Source: a virus. Taken from it: a DNA stretch of 64,000 nucleotides. This document shows positions 42,850 through 52,572 of this stretch, piece after piece. The notes under the pieces were generated by a model. The model did not search any database, had not been told where the DNA came from, and was given only the letters and a program-made list of their open reading frames with translations. The position numbers and the translations under genes are program-made. The DNA lies in the IMG/VR virus record IMGVR_UViG_3300025133_000048, positions 32,390-96,389 of that record. One strand, 5' to 3'. Numbering within the stretch: position 1 is the first letter of the stretch; every line of letters begins with the position of its first letter.

Positions 42850-45800
42850 TGGCGGAATTTGGATGGGCTAATGTAAAAGGCAAACTTGCAAAAGGTGTTG
42901 GTGGGTCTGTACAATATAACGACGGAGCTGGGGCACTCTCTGGTTCACAAAAGCTTGTCTACGATGAATCATTAGACACCTTGACTCTAAGCGGATCTTT
43001 GCAAGTATCTGGTTCAATCTATGCTAATGAACTGATCGTTGATGTTACAAACAGAAATATTGTCAACATTTCCTCCACAGGATCTACTTCATTTGGAGAT
43101 TCAACAGACGACATTCATACTCTTGTCGGAACAACATTCGTAACTGGTGCTTCTGACTCTGCTTTGATTTATCTTAGCGGATCAACCTACCTAACATCAT
43201 CTAATGCCGTACATAGGGGCTTGTTGAACGCAGCCGATCCAGCCGACGTGAGTTTTGTGAGAGCAAGAAACCCAGCCCTTGTAGTTTCTGGTTCCGCTGT
43301 TTTTAACGATCCAGTATCTTTGCAGGGTGGAATCTTTGGTGCATCTCCTATTAATATATTTGCCCCATTAAAGTTTCCAAGAACAGATTTGGATGATGAT
43401 GTCGCACCAGAGAGCGAACTAACCATTCAAGATGGTAAATTCGTCGGATCGGTTATCATTTCATCATCGTACGATAATCATGGATTGTTTTTAGAAGGTG
43501 CCGGTCGAATTGTTATGTCTTCGCTCACAGGTTCAGATGGAACAAGTGGAAGCCCGACAACAGAACCCGCACCAGAAATAATAATGAGTAATAAGAATGC
43601 TCTTCCTTTTTCAAACCCTGCCATTGACCTAAGAAACTTGAACGATGTCCCAGCATCAGAACACATCTTCTTTTTAAACAGGAAACATTCAAATTCAAGG
43701 TATAGAACTGGGCAAATTCAATTTAGAGCAGAGATACCGGTATTGACCGGATCAAATACTGGTTCTGCTAGTGAATACACATTGAGCAATTATGATGCAG
43801 TTCATTTAATTGCAGACACGGACCTTCGAAGGCATTCTACTTTATTTAGAATCGGCACTCTAGAGGCGAACATAGATAAAGATTATAAGTATCACTCGGT
43901 TTATAGCTCTTCTTTAGCAAACGAATCAGGATCCAAGTATCCAATTATCCATAACACCAGTCCACTGTACGATGCAAACAATGACAATTATGCAGCAGAT
44001 GTATTTAATACTCTTTTAGTAGGTAGCTGGGCGAATGCTGGGCAAGATAACCGATACGGAGTTAATCGCGGCATTGGCGTGTATGGTTCAATTTACCCTT
44101 TTCCGATAAACCTCACATCGGTTAGTGGTGGCAGCTTCGCTGCACAAGACATGACCTTGGGTCACCCGAATACTCGTTGGGGTGATGTTTACATTCACGA
44201 CGATAGATACATACGATGGGGGCAAAAGGCTGATGGCTATACAAACTATTATAAGACTAATGCTCTAACTGCATCTGCAAGAAATGAATCTGGCTCAGTT
44301 ATGCTTGGTTATTCAACCTCTTCTTATAGATTAGAGGTCACAGGTGCTGCTCTCTACATGAAAGATGGAGCGGCCCTAGGTGCATCAAAATACTTAAACT
44401 TTGGAGGTATAACAGGCTCTGATGGCTATGGTATGAGAGACAATAGTGGAACACTGCAGTTTAAAAATAGTGCTGGAACGTGGGAAGATGTTGGTTCTGG
44501 TGATGCGAATGCACTGATTGGCCCAGCCGAAGATGGAAGTTATACTGATGGTTTATTCACAGACTTTACAGCTGCTACTTATGTTGGAACAACAGTTGAC
44601 AGATTTAATGAAGTACTGAAGATCATTGCGCCCACACCAGCTCCAAATGTTCGCTCGATAAACTATGACCAATCAGCTGGTGTATCTGCCAAGCTATCTT
44701 TTGATGGATCAAATATAATTACTGATTATACTGCTTCTTCAACAAATGCTGGTTTTGCGGCGATCTCTAGAAACAACGCCTACTCATCAGAAACCAGTGG
44801 TTCTAACTTTAGATTGGGCGTATACAATGCACAAGAGCTGACAGGATTTATCAATTATGATGTAGCACCAAATTATACAAATAGCAACCTAACATATGCC
44901 TCTGGGGCATTTGGCAATGGAGATTCCGGAACTCTGAAGCTGGAACTAAACGGAACAGTTATCCATTCCGTAGTGCTTAATAGCTTCACAGGAGCCGGAC
45001 AACCTGCAACTGGTTCGGCAACTTCATACACAAGCGGCTCTGGTTTTTTGAGCGTTTCAATCGCCTCATCTTCAATTGATGGCAATGGAGCAGAGTGGAT
45101 CATTTTCAAATATAGAACTGCCAAGTATAAAATCGAAGCAGATGATCAAAAGAAAGGATGGAACTATCTGAGGGTCATACACACTTATGGCTCTACTGAT
45201 TTCGATTCTAACTACATAGAATGGATTAATGATCCCGACGGAGCAGCACAAGCATTATCTGTTTCAAATTCTAGAATCGAGAACATTACTCTGACTGGTT
45301 CTAAGTACGTCTCAGGTGTTCAATATAACACAGGATTGACAGCAAGCTATAAAGCAGACATCGCAAACATGTATAGAAATGTTTACCCGTCAACTTCAAA
45401 TACAATAACTTTTTCCACAACGAATGCCTCAACCCCAGCAGCACAATCTGTTAGCACATTGGGCGTTGGAGAGGACGAAACGAAAATACTTCCCATCACG
45501 GCAAGTGTGGTATACGATTCAAATTATCTTTTAAATGGAACAATACAAGCAGATTTATCCGCTACTCACCCATTAAAGAGCAATCTATCAAATGCAGGGT
45601 CTGTTTCTATAACAGGTATGTTAATTGATGGTGCTTCTGATGCTAATTCAAATCTATCAGAAACATTTGAAGATGAAAATTTTAGAATAACCTCTGGTTC
45701 ATATGCAAATCAAGCAGCCGTAACTGCTGGTGCAGCTACTTGGAACTCACAAAATCACATGACCTCTTCTGGTGCTTCTGGGCATGAAGATGGTCTTCTC

Positions 45801-48086
45801 TTTTATAACCGAAGACTCTACAGCCCAAAATCCAGCGCAGTGGCGGCAAATGGAAACTTTTCTTCTTTAGCTAATGTTGAGACAGGCCAGCCAAATTACT
45901 CTGGTGTTGCTGGTTATAGAACATTTTATAGAAAGATACAGAACACATCTGGTGCTTCTGTTAGTGACCTGAAGATCAGTATGAATAAGAGTCTTTCAAA
46001 TGTTAGAGAAGATCCTATAGCAGATGCCAATGACATTGATATTCACATAAAGTTGCCCGATCAGACTGGATTTTTACATGCCGGTAAAAACTTTGTGTAC
46101 GGCAGTGTGGCTGATGGCGATGGTGCCTTGGTAAATGGAGCAGATGATAATGCGAACATACAATCCACATCCACTGTCCAAGGAGTTCATTGCATAACAT
46201 TTGGAACCGCTGCTGTTGCGAACGGAGAATATGTTGTATTAAAAATAACCGCTCGAGCAGATTGGGGTGGATACATTGATGACCTTACCTTCCAGCTAGG
46301 AGCATCTGATGCTTCGGCTCCTACTGAGGCTCCTGTACTTGATGATGTTGATGTAAACGACATTGGAACAACCGCCAAGCTTTCTTTTGGAACATCAAAT
46401 GACATTTCTGGGTATAGCGTTGCTACTGGTTCTGCTATTTCTCTATCTGATGTGAATTCCAATGGTATTTTTCAGTACGACTCAGCAGATCTTAGGGGTG
46501 TATTCTCTAACAGAGGTACAGTAGACGGACAACTTAATGAAGATGTGGGTTCGAATGGATCTAATTACTCTGCTAATTCATTTAAAAATGCATATGCTGG
46601 TTCATTAGTCCTAGAGGTAAACGGTTCAGAAATACACGAAATGTCACTTGTCACAACACTCGATGCAACATCCAGTGCAAATGGCAATGGATCACAGCTT
46701 AGTGTTTCAGCAGTTAGTTTCTCAACAACAACAGATTCAATTCCAGATTATAGCAAGCCATATAGGACAGGTGATTATCAAATAGCAGCTACTGATCAGA
46801 ACATTGGGTGGAACCATATGAGAATACTTCATAGAATTAGCGGAGTTGATCAGGTCACCAATTATGTACAGTGGGTTGTAGATAATGATTCTAATGCACT
46901 TGCAGATAGTTCAGTCTCAATTTCAAACTTCAACCATCCGACAACTTATTACCAATCCGGAATTGCTTATTTTGCATCAAGACCTAGCGGCAGCTACACT
47001 TATGCAGCTTCTAATGTCTACAGAAATGTTTACCAAAATGGAACTGCAGTTTCGTTTCCAACGACCACGAATTGTTCAATTTCTAACATAAGAATGGCAG
47101 GAACAGGAGTAAGCACATTTGATTCAGCAGTTTCCTCAGCAGATCTACCAAGTCTAAATAATTCTGCAAATTGTGAACAACAAGACTTACAAGTCACAGG
47201 AACTGTATTGTTTGATTCTTTAACATCAATTTCAGACGATCTTAGCTTATTCACCTCCTACAATGTATCAGTTGATTCACAAGTTTTACACCCTCTTAAG
47301 AGCAATTTATCCACAACTACTTTATCCAAGAACTCTTTTATGGTTTATTCTGGTTCTATCGGAAGCACAAACCTCAATACAGATGAGTATTTTAATACTG
47401 AAGATTATCGTATCGTTTCCGGAAACTATGCTAATCAAGCAGCAGTAACTAACAGTGGAAATTCTTGGGACTCCACTTATTCTGTCAATGATACAGGAAC
47501 ATACCCAGAACATGCTGATGGATTAGTAACTGTTAACGGGTATGTACTATCTCCATTAAATATAGGAGATTCCGGTGATACGAGAAATGTTGCTGATGGT
47601 GGGTCTTTACAAGCACCTTCTGGTAATCCAAATTATTCTACAGTCTCTAATGATGTGAGAACTATCTACCGGTACTTCAGAAATGAAACGGGACTATCAA
47701 AAGCAACCTTTACTGTCACAGTACACGGAGATGCCACAATAGTTTCCAAATCTGGTGCTTTTTATACAGGAACGCTTGGGGCGAATAAAAACATAAATGT
47801 TGAACTTAAAGTTCCGTACGACCCTAGTTTCAGTGGCTTGGATGATACTTCAACCGCATGGAGTGATTGTGTAAAGCCATATTCCGCAGGAGTCCAACCA
47901 ACATCTGATGGCGTGGGTATCTACAGTGGCGGAGGAAGTGGACTTGATCAAGATGCCGACGGAGGAGCAGCAATAGGAATACAGCTGCAACAAAGTCAAA
48001 TTCGTGACGACCAATATTTTATTGTTAAAATTTCAGCACATAAGGACTGGACGGGCTATCTGTCTAGAATAGAAATAACTTACTAG
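42849..48086 (+). CDS. Long tail fibre with tandem duplicated module
   Basis: 1745 aa, Ser/Thr/Asn/Gly-rich. The N-terminus (SVQYNDGAGALSGSQKLVYD, then LTLSGSLQVSGSIYANEL) is the common start of phage fibre and tail-spike-like proteins. From about residue 594 to 1155 and again from 1158 to the end are two related modules: each has a 'AKLSF' strand, an LxLNGxxIH element, a GWNxxRxxH element, MYRNVY/VYRNVY, HPLKSNLS, YANQAAVT and a final WxGYxxxxxxxx strand. No chaperone or peptidase domain is visible. Likely a receptor-binding fibre. Confidence 0.7.
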   Translation: MAEFGWANVKGKLAKGVGGSVQYNDGAGALSGSQKLVYDESLDTLTLSGSLQVSGSIYANELIVDVTNRNIVNISSTGSTSFGDSTDDIHTLVGTTFVTGASDSALIYLSGSTYLTSSNAVHRGLLNAADPADVSFVRARNPALVVSGSAVFNDPVSLQGGIFGASPINIFAPLKFPRTDLDDDVAPESELTIQDGKFVGSVIISSSYDNHGLFLEGAGRIVMSSLTGSDGTSGSPTTEPAPEIIMSNKNALPFSNPAIDLRNLNDVPASEHIFFLNRKHSNSRYRTGQIQFRAEIPVLTGSNTGSASEYTLSNYDAVHLIADTDLRRHSTLFRIGTLEANIDKDYKYHSVYSSSLANESGSKYPIIHNTSPLYDANNDNYAADVFNTLLVGSWANAGQDNRYGVNRGIGVYGSIYPFPINLTSVSGGSFAAQDMTLGHPNTRWGDVYIHDDRYIRWGQKADGYTNYYKTNALTASARNESGSVMLGYSTSSYRLEVTGAALYMKDGAALGASKYLNFGGITGSDGYGMRDNSGTLQFKNSAGTWEDVGSGDANALIGPAEDGSYTDGLFTDFTAATYVGTTVDRFNEVLKIIAPTPAPNVRSINYDQSAGVSAKLSFDGSNIITDYTASSTNAGFAAISRNNAYSSETSGSNFRLGVYNAQELTGFINYDVAPNYTNSNLTYASGAFGNGDSGTLKLELNGTVIHSVVLNSFTGAGQPATGSATSYTSGSGFLSVSIASSSIDGNGAEWIIFKYRTAKYKIEADDQKKGWNYLRVIHTYGSTDFDSNYIEWINDPDGAAQALSVSNSRIENITLTGSKYVSGVQYNTGLTASYKADIANMYRNVYPSTSNTITFSTTNASTPAAQSVSTLGVGEDETKILPITASVVYDSNYLLNGTIQADLSATHPLKSNLSNAGSVSITGMLIDGASDANSNLSETFEDENFRITSGSYANQAAVTAGAATWNSQNHMTSSGASGHEDGLLFYNRRLYSPKSSAVAANGNFSSLANVETGQPNYSGVAGYRTFYRKIQNTSGASVSDLKISMNKSLSNVREDPIADANDIDIHIKLPDQTGFLHAGKNFVYGSVADGDGALVNGADDNANIQSTSTVQGVHCITFGTAAVANGEYVVLKITARADWGGYIDDLTFQLGASDASAPTEAPVLDDVDVNDIGTTAKLSFGTSNDISGYSVATGSAISLSDVNSNGIFQYDSADLRGVFSNRGTVDGQLNEDVGSNGSNYSANSFKNAYAGSLVLEVNGSEIHEMSLVTTLDATSSANGNGSQLSVSAVSFSTTTDSIPDYSKPYRTGDYQIAATDQNIGWNHMRILHRISGVDQVTNYVQWVVDNDSNALADSSVSISNFNHPTTYYQSGIAYFASRPSGSYTYAASNVYRNVYQNGTAVSFPTTTNCSISNIRMAGTGVSTFDSAVSSADLPSLNNSANCEQQDLQVTGTVLFDSLTSISDDLSLFTSYNVSVDSQVLHPLKSNLSTTTLSKNSFMVYSGSIGSTNLNTDEYFNTEDYRIVSGNYANQAAVTNSGNSWDSTYSVNDTGTYPEHADGLVTVNGYVLSPLNIGDSGDTRNVADGGSLQAPSGNPNYSTVSNDVRTIYRYFRNETGLSKATFTVTVHGDATIVSKSGAFYTGTLGANKNINVELKVPYDPSFSGLDDTSTAWSDCVKPYSAGVQPTSDGVGIYSGGGSGLDQDADGGAAIGIQLQQSQIRDDQYFIVKISAHKDWTGYLSRIEITY
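44629..46315 (+). repeat. Fibre internal module, copy A
   Basis: Protein-level repeat (residues about 594-1155) matching the C-terminal module B. Shared landmarks are GWNYLRVIH, HPLKSNLS and SYANQAAVT. Confidence 0.75.
46318..48083 (+). repeat. Fibre internal module, copy B
   Basis: Protein-level repeat (residues about 1158-1745) matching module A. Shared landmarks are GWNHMRILH, HPLKSNLS and NYANQAAVT. Nucleotide identity looks low, so the duplication is old. Confidence 0.75.
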
Positions 48087-48093
48087 GTAAAAA

Positions 48094-49185
48094 ATGAGCA
48101 CAGGAAAAACCAATTTAACATCAACTCAATTTGCAGCTAAAAAGCTGCTAGGGAAAGCTCATACCTCGAACTTAAAGGGCGATGTTAATGAATCTATACC
48201 ATCGAATGTATCATTACCTTCTGAAGGTATCTTTGCTGAGTCTCTCCCAAATGATCCGGGAACGGATTTTTATACTTTGTATTCTGCCTCTGCTGGCTCT
48301 CCAGCTACGGTGGAGAGGGTTCTCCTAGATGTTGTCGCGATTTCTGATACTGTTTATGATGCTAATGTTTCCGGCGGTGGTGGTGACGAGGCTTCTACAA
48401 GTGGTGCTCATGGGTATTATCTAAAACTGCCATCGAATTATGAAACAACTTCATCGAACCCAAACAGATCAACAGGATCCTTTGTAAATTCAAAAAGGAT
48501 TTATGATTCACGGGGAGGTCTACAGCTTGTTCCTCCCTTGATTTCTAATGCCAGTCCTAATAGATATTTCTTAAAATTATATAAAGGAGCCGTATCAGAT
48601 GTCAATGAAATTACATCCGGAGACTCGGTTGATTGGCAAGTAGATTATTATTCTGGTGTAATTTTTATTCAAGATTATAACTCATCTACAATTCCTGTCT
48701 CTGCTTCGGCTTATCTTTATGTAGGAAAGTATCTGGATGAAAAGATTTCCAATATCTCCGATGAAGCCGGCAATATAACCATAAAGGATGAGGGGTCAAC
48801 CATCACAACCAGCGCAACCTCTTTGGATTTTGTTGGTTCTGGTGTGAGCACAAGTAATGTTGCTGGGGCTGTTACTGTCAACGTATCAGCGATTGCTTAT
48901 CAGAGAACAACAGTAACAGCAACGGTAACCTCCTCCATTTCAGATAAAATTTTGGGAGTTTCTGCTTCTGCTGAATTAGATATAAGATTGCCAGCTGCTT
49001 CGGGTTTTGTAAATGGACAGTATTTTACAATCAAAGATGAAGCAGGCAATGCAGATACGAACAACATAGTCATTAAAACCAGTGGAGCAGACCAGATTGA
49101 CGGTTCAACCTCAATAGTTTTAGAATCTCCATATGCAGCAGTAAATATTTATTCTAATGGTTCTGACAAGTTCTTCATTTACTAA
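48094..49185 (+). CDS. Fibre-like virion protein, 363 aa
   Basis: Ser/Thr-rich and beta-rich. The N-terminal part has no recognised motif; around residues 160-220 it reads as structured beta (YFLKLYKGAVSDVNEITSGD, YYSGVIFIQDY). The last 75 residues (LPAASGFVNGQYFTIKDEAG, then QIDGSTSIVLES, ending FFIY) match the end of the next fibre protein. It starts seven bases after the long fibre gene and ends the operon, followed by a terminator. Confidence 0.65.
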   Translation: MSTGKTNLTSTQFAAKKLLGKAHTSNLKGDVNESIPSNVSLPSEGIFAESLPNDPGTDFYTLYSASAGSPATVERVLLDVVAISDTVYDANVSGGGGDEASTSGAHGYYLKLPSNYETTSSNPNRSTGSFVNSKRIYDSRGGLQLVPPLISNASPNRYFLKLYKGAVSDVNEITSGDSVDWQVDYYSGVIFIQDYNSSTIPVSASAYLYVGKYLDEKISNISDEAGNITIKDEGSTITTSATSLDFVGSGVSTSNVAGAVTVNVSAIAYQRTTVTATVTSSISDKILGVSASAELDIRLPAASGFVNGQYFTIKDEAGNADTNNIVIKTSGADQIDGSTSIVLESPYAAVNIYSNGSDKFFIY

Positions 49186-49194
49186 TAGACAAAA

Positions 49195-49202
49195 CTACTT
49201 AT
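49195..49202 (+). promoter_or_regulatory. Intergenic octamer CTACTTAT, candidate late promoter (copy 6)
   Basis: Ten bases after the stop of the 363-aa gene. Unlike other copies it lies before, not after, an intrinsic terminator, so transcripts starting here would end before the next gene unless terminator read-through occurs. Confidence 0.45.
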
Positions 49203-49204
49203 GA

Positions 49205-49273
49205 CCGAGGGGCTGGAGCTACTTGAGCTTCAAGCCCCCAGCCTATATGGCAAAGTTATCTTTGCCTATTTTT
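49205..49273 (+). ncRNA. Candidate small structured RNA or attenuated leader
   Basis: Between the octamer and the next gene lie two hairpins. The first pairs GGCTGG (49211-49216) with CCAGCC (49237-49242) around an inner AGCT/AGCT; GGGGCT/AGCCCC is an alternative pairing. The second is a perfect terminator (GGCAAAG, TTAT, CTTTGCC, T-run). An RNA starting just after the octamer would be about 65-70 nt with two stem-loops. No ORF is visible in it. Its role is unknown. Confidence 0.4.
49249..49273 (+). terminator. Intrinsic terminator upstream of the repeat fibre gene
   Basis: Stem GGCAAAG (49249-49255) with CTTTGCC (49260-49266), loop TTAT, followed by TATTTTT. Confidence 0.88.
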
Positions 49274-49293
49274 AATCTATGGAGGATTTATTT

Positions 49294-52032
49294 ATGGCTT
49301 ATAAATTTCAATTAGGAGCTGCTGTACTCAGTGGTTCCATTAAGGCGGAGGACGGCCTTGTCGCAACAGATGTTGACGATACTACCGCTGCCAATATCGT
49401 CGCTCAAATCGACGCTGGTGAGATTCCAATTGCGAAACTCGCTGCTACTACTATCTCAGGAAAGACTCTTGGTGCAGCCCTTGACTCTCTTTCTGTTACT
49501 GCTGACAAAGGACTCTCTATGAGTTCTTACAATGGTTCTGCTGCTGTCAGCAATCTTCAGGTTGTTCTTGATGGCAATGGTGGACTTGAATTCAATGGCG
49601 CTACCGGAATCCGTTTGGAAGCTGCTGTTGCTGGTAACGGACTTGCACACTCAAACGGTGTTCTTTCTGTTACTGTTGATGACAGTACCATTGAGATCAA
49701 TTCTGATTCACTTCGTATCAAAGATTCTGGTGTTACTAATGCAAAGCTTACTAACAGTGCAGTTACTGTTACTGCTGGTGACGGACTTTCTGGTGGAGGT
49801 TCTGTTTCTTTAGGCGGTTCGGTATCTCTTGCTGTTGGTGTTGATGATTCATCTATTGAGACCAATGCAGATGTTCTTAGAGTCAAAGCACTTGGTGTTA
49901 CTAATGCTATGTTAGCTGGTTCAATTGCGAACAGTAAACTTGCTAACTCTACTATCTCAGGAAAGGCTCTTGGTGCAAACCTTGATTCTCTCTCTGTTGA
50001 TAATAGCTCAATCGAATTTAGTTCTGGAACTGATTTCAACGGATCTGCTGCTTCAAACATTCGTGTTAAAGCATCAGGTATCACCAATTCTATGCTTGCT
50101 GGTTCAATTACTAATGCAAAGCTTACTAACTCTACCATTTCTGGTATTGCTCTCGGTGGAAACCTTAACAATTTCTCTGCGGCTGCTACTGGTGGTCTTG
50201 CTGGTTCTGCTTACAATGGTTCTGCTGCTGTTAACGATCTTCAGATCGATCTTACAAGTCTTACAGCAGATGCTGCTTTTGCAGTTGCTTCTGATAAGTT
50301 TCTTTTCTATGATGCATCTGAAGATTCTCACCACACCGGTTCTTTTGTAGAATTGGCATCAGGTATGGCTGGTGATGGACTTTCTGCTTCTGGTGGTGCT
50401 CTTGCTGTTGGTGTTGATGATAGTTCTATTGAGACCAATGGTGACAACCTTCGTGTTAAGGCACTTGGTGTTACTAATGCTATGCTTGCAGGTTCGATTA
50501 CCAACACTAAGCTTAGCAACTCTACCATCTCTGGTATTGCTCTTGGTGCTGACTTGAATTCACTTTCAAAAGCAGCAAATGGAGGTGTTAATTTCTCCTC
50601 CTATAATGGTTCAGCTGCTGTTTCTAACCTTCAGCTTGATCTTGATGATCTTGCAGCTGCTGTTGTTGATGTTGCTGCTGATAGCATCGCTATTCTTGAT
50701 GCTACTGATGATAGTTCTAAGAAAGAATCAATCGCTGATATCATGACTGCTGTTGCTGGAGATGCTCTTGCGGCTTCTTCTGGTGTTCTTGCAGTACAGG
50801 TTGATGATTCTTCAATCGAAACTAACTCTGATTCACTCCGAATCAAAGCACTTGGTGTTACTAATGCCATGTTGGCAGGTTCTATTGCTAATGCAAAGCT
50901 TAGCAACAGTGCTATGACTATCGCCGGAACTTCTGTTTCTCTTGGTGGTACTATCACTGCACCTACTATGTTAAACGTAGACATGGGTGGAGGATTTACT
51001 ATCGGCTCACAGGCTGATGATGTTGCAACATTTACTGGTGGTGTTATTGTTGGTGGTAACCTTACAGTTAATGGTTCTGTTACTTCTGTTAATTCAGCAA
51101 CTATTGAGATCACAAGCTCATTTACGTTTGAGGGTAGTACCCCAGATGCTAATGAAACAGTTCTCGGTGTTGTAGACCCTACTGCTGATGCTACAATCAA
51201 CCTTCCTGCAATGTCTGCTGGAACTTACTTCCTTCCAGTTCTTGAAGCTGCTTCAACTACTGCTATTGCTGCTACTCCTGCGGAAATCAATGCTATCGCT
51301 GATGCTTCTGCAAGAAGTGCTGATGTTGTTGATGTTTCTGCTGACCATTTCATGTTCTGTGATGGTGGTGCTACTGGTGGATATAAAGTTGAGTCATTGG
51401 CTGATTATGCTACTGCTATCGCTGGTGACGGTCTTGCTGCTTCAGCTGGTGTTCTGGCAATCGGTGTTGATGGCAGTTCTATTGAATTGAATTCTGATGC
51501 TCTTAGAATCAAGGCTTCTGGTGTAACCAACGCAATGTTGAATGGATCAATTGCTGACAGCAAGTTGAACCAGATTACAACTGCTAACAAGGTTGATGTT
51601 TCTGCTATCGATATCGATGGTGCTACTGACATCGGTGCTGCTCTTGTCAATGCTGATCTTTTTCTTGTTGATGATGGCGCTAGCGGAACAAACCGTAAGG
51701 TTACAATGTCTCGCATAAAGACTTATATTGGTGGTGGTTCTTATGCTATCAATACCATCGGAGATGAGGCTGCTACTCTTGCAGTTGGGTTGAATGCTCC
51801 TTCTGAGGCTGCTACTGCAAGTCGCACTTGGACTCTTCCTGCTTCTGCTGGTTTGGCTGTTGGTGATACCATCCTTATCAAGGCTTATGGTAATGCTGCT
51901 GATCAGCCGCTTACAATTGCTCAAGCTGGAAGTCAAGAAATTGACGGCTCTACAGAGAACCTTGTTCTAGAATCAAACAATGCTGCTATTCAGCTTGTTT
52001 ATGTTGCTGCTGATACACTTGTTATCTTCTGA
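49294..52032 (+). CDS. Tail fibre with tandem VTNAMLAGSI repeats
   Basis: 912 aa from ATG 49294, chosen because GGAGG (49282-49286) is correctly spaced for it; an ATG at 49279 lies upstream of that site. Residues 1-12 are MAYKFQLGAAVL. The body has six copies of a unit containing DDSSIETNxDxLRVKALGVTN, then AMLAGSIxNxKL, often followed by STISGIALG. Such repeats are typical of trimeric fibre shafts. The last 70 residues match the end of the previous protein. The gene uses mainly T-ending codons (GCT, GGT, GTT, CTT), like the capsid gene, which suggests high expression. It is flanked by terminators on both sides. Confidence 0.75.
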   Translation: MAYKFQLGAAVLSGSIKAEDGLVATDVDDTTAANIVAQIDAGEIPIAKLAATTISGKTLGAALDSLSVTADKGLSMSSYNGSAAVSNLQVVLDGNGGLEFNGATGIRLEAAVAGNGLAHSNGVLSVTVDDSTIEINSDSLRIKDSGVTNAKLTNSAVTVTAGDGLSGGGSVSLGGSVSLAVGVDDSSIETNADVLRVKALGVTNAMLAGSIANSKLANSTISGKALGANLDSLSVDNSSIEFSSGTDFNGSAASNIRVKASGITNSMLAGSITNAKLTNSTISGIALGGNLNNFSAAATGGLAGSAYNGSAAVNDLQIDLTSLTADAAFAVASDKFLFYDASEDSHHTGSFVELASGMAGDGLSASGGALAVGVDDSSIETNGDNLRVKALGVTNAMLAGSITNTKLSNSTISGIALGADLNSLSKAANGGVNFSSYNGSAAVSNLQLDLDDLAAAVVDVAADSIAILDATDDSSKKESIADIMTAVAGDALAASSGVLAVQVDDSSIETNSDSLRIKALGVTNAMLAGSIANAKLSNSAMTIAGTSVSLGGTITAPTMLNVDMGGGFTIGSQADDVATFTGGVIVGGNLTVNGSVTSVNSATIEITSSFTFEGSTPDANETVLGVVDPTADATINLPAMSAGTYFLPVLEAASTTAIAATPAEINAIADASARSADVVDVSADHFMFCDGGATGGYKVESLADYATAIAGDGLAASAGVLAIGVDGSSIELNSDALRIKASGVTNAMLNGSIADSKLNQITTANKVDVSAIDIDGATDIGAALVNADLFLVDDGASGTNRKVTMSRIKTYIGGGSYAINTIGDEAATLAVGLNAPSEAATASRTWTLPASAGLAVGDTILIKAYGNAADQPLTIAQAGSQEIDGSTENLVLESNNAAIQLVYVAADTLVIF
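49675..51575 (+). repeat. Tandem coding repeats of the fibre shaft
   Basis: Units begin near 49677, 49846, 50003, 50413, 50800 and 51465, each encoding a (D)SSIE...LRxKxxGVTNAML-type segment. Spacing is irregular because variable segments separate the units. Confidence 0.75.
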
Positions 52033-52065
52033 TCCTTGATCAGAACTTTAACTAAGTTCATTTAT

Positions 52066-52100
52066 AAAGGCCGGCTTTTGTCGGCCTTTTTTCTTTTTTA
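52066..52100 (+). terminator. Intrinsic terminator after the repeat fibre gene
   Basis: Stem AAAGGCCG (52066-52073) with CGGCCTTT (52082-52089), eight-base loop, then a T-rich tract. Confidence 0.88.
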
Positions 52101-52104
52101 TTTT

Positions 52105-52112
52105 CTATTTAT
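52105..52112 (+). promoter_or_regulatory. Intergenic octamer CTATTTAT, candidate late promoter (copy 7)
   Basis: Immediately after the terminator and 16 bases before the next ATG, with AGGAG in between. Confidence 0.5.
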
Positions 52113-52128
52113 CACAGGAGAAACAATT

Positions 52129-52572
52129 ATGTCATATGGATTTACAAGAGGAATAAGAACACTTGAAGAGCTTGGAACAGACCCCTCTAACCTTAATGAT
52201 GATACAGGAGCAGGAGAAGTGGTTAAGTTTGGTTCTGGTTCTTTAACAGCTGGAAAGCTCTATTATCTTAATGGGGCTGCTTGGGCTGAAGTTGACGCAG
52301 ACGCTCCGGCTACTGGTGCTGATCAGTTATTAGGCATAGCATTGGGCTCTAGTCCAACATCAGATGGTTTGTTGTTGCGAGGGTTTTTTGATGCTGCTAC
52401 TTATCTTTCAAACTTCTCTGGTGGAAAGGCAGTGTTTGTTAGTACAACCGCTGGTGGTATGGATACGACGGCTCCAAGTGGAACCGGAGATTATGTAAGA
52501 ATTGTTGGGTATTGTACGAACACGTCCAATGTAATTTATTTTAACCCATCGTCCACATGGATTGAACTATAA
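52129..52572 (+). CDS. Small beta-rich head decoration-like protein
   Basis: 147 aa from ATG 52129, chosen because AGGAG is correctly placed and because the upstream in-frame ATG at 52036 would read through the terminator. It starts MSYGFTRGIRTLEELG and is rich in Gly/Ala/Asp with repeated short strands (GKLYYLNGAAWAEVDADAP, LLGIALGSSPTSDGLLLRG). This resembles small capsid-decoration or fibre-associated proteins, but no family is certain. Coupled to the next gene by TAATG. Confidence 0.55.
   Translation: MSYGFTRGIRTLEELGTDPSNLNDDTGAGEVVKFGSGSLTAGKLYYLNGAAWAEVDADAPATGADQLLGIALGSSPTSDGLLLRGFFDAATYLSNFSGGKAVFVSTTAGGMDTTAPSGTGDYVRIVGYCTNTSNVIYFNPSSTWIEL

Noticed and set aside
49557-50171. 204-codon open frame on the minus strand
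   Set aside because: It is antisense to the fibre repeats; T-ending codons of a repetitive gene remove stops on the other strand. No ribosome binding site or recognisable protein.
50631-51200. 189-codon open frame on the minus strand
   Set aside because: Same antisense artefact of the repetitive, biased fibre gene.
49675-51575. CRISPR-like repeat array
   Set aside because: The repeats are in frame, protein-coding, irregularly spaced and diverged. They belong to the fibre shaft.
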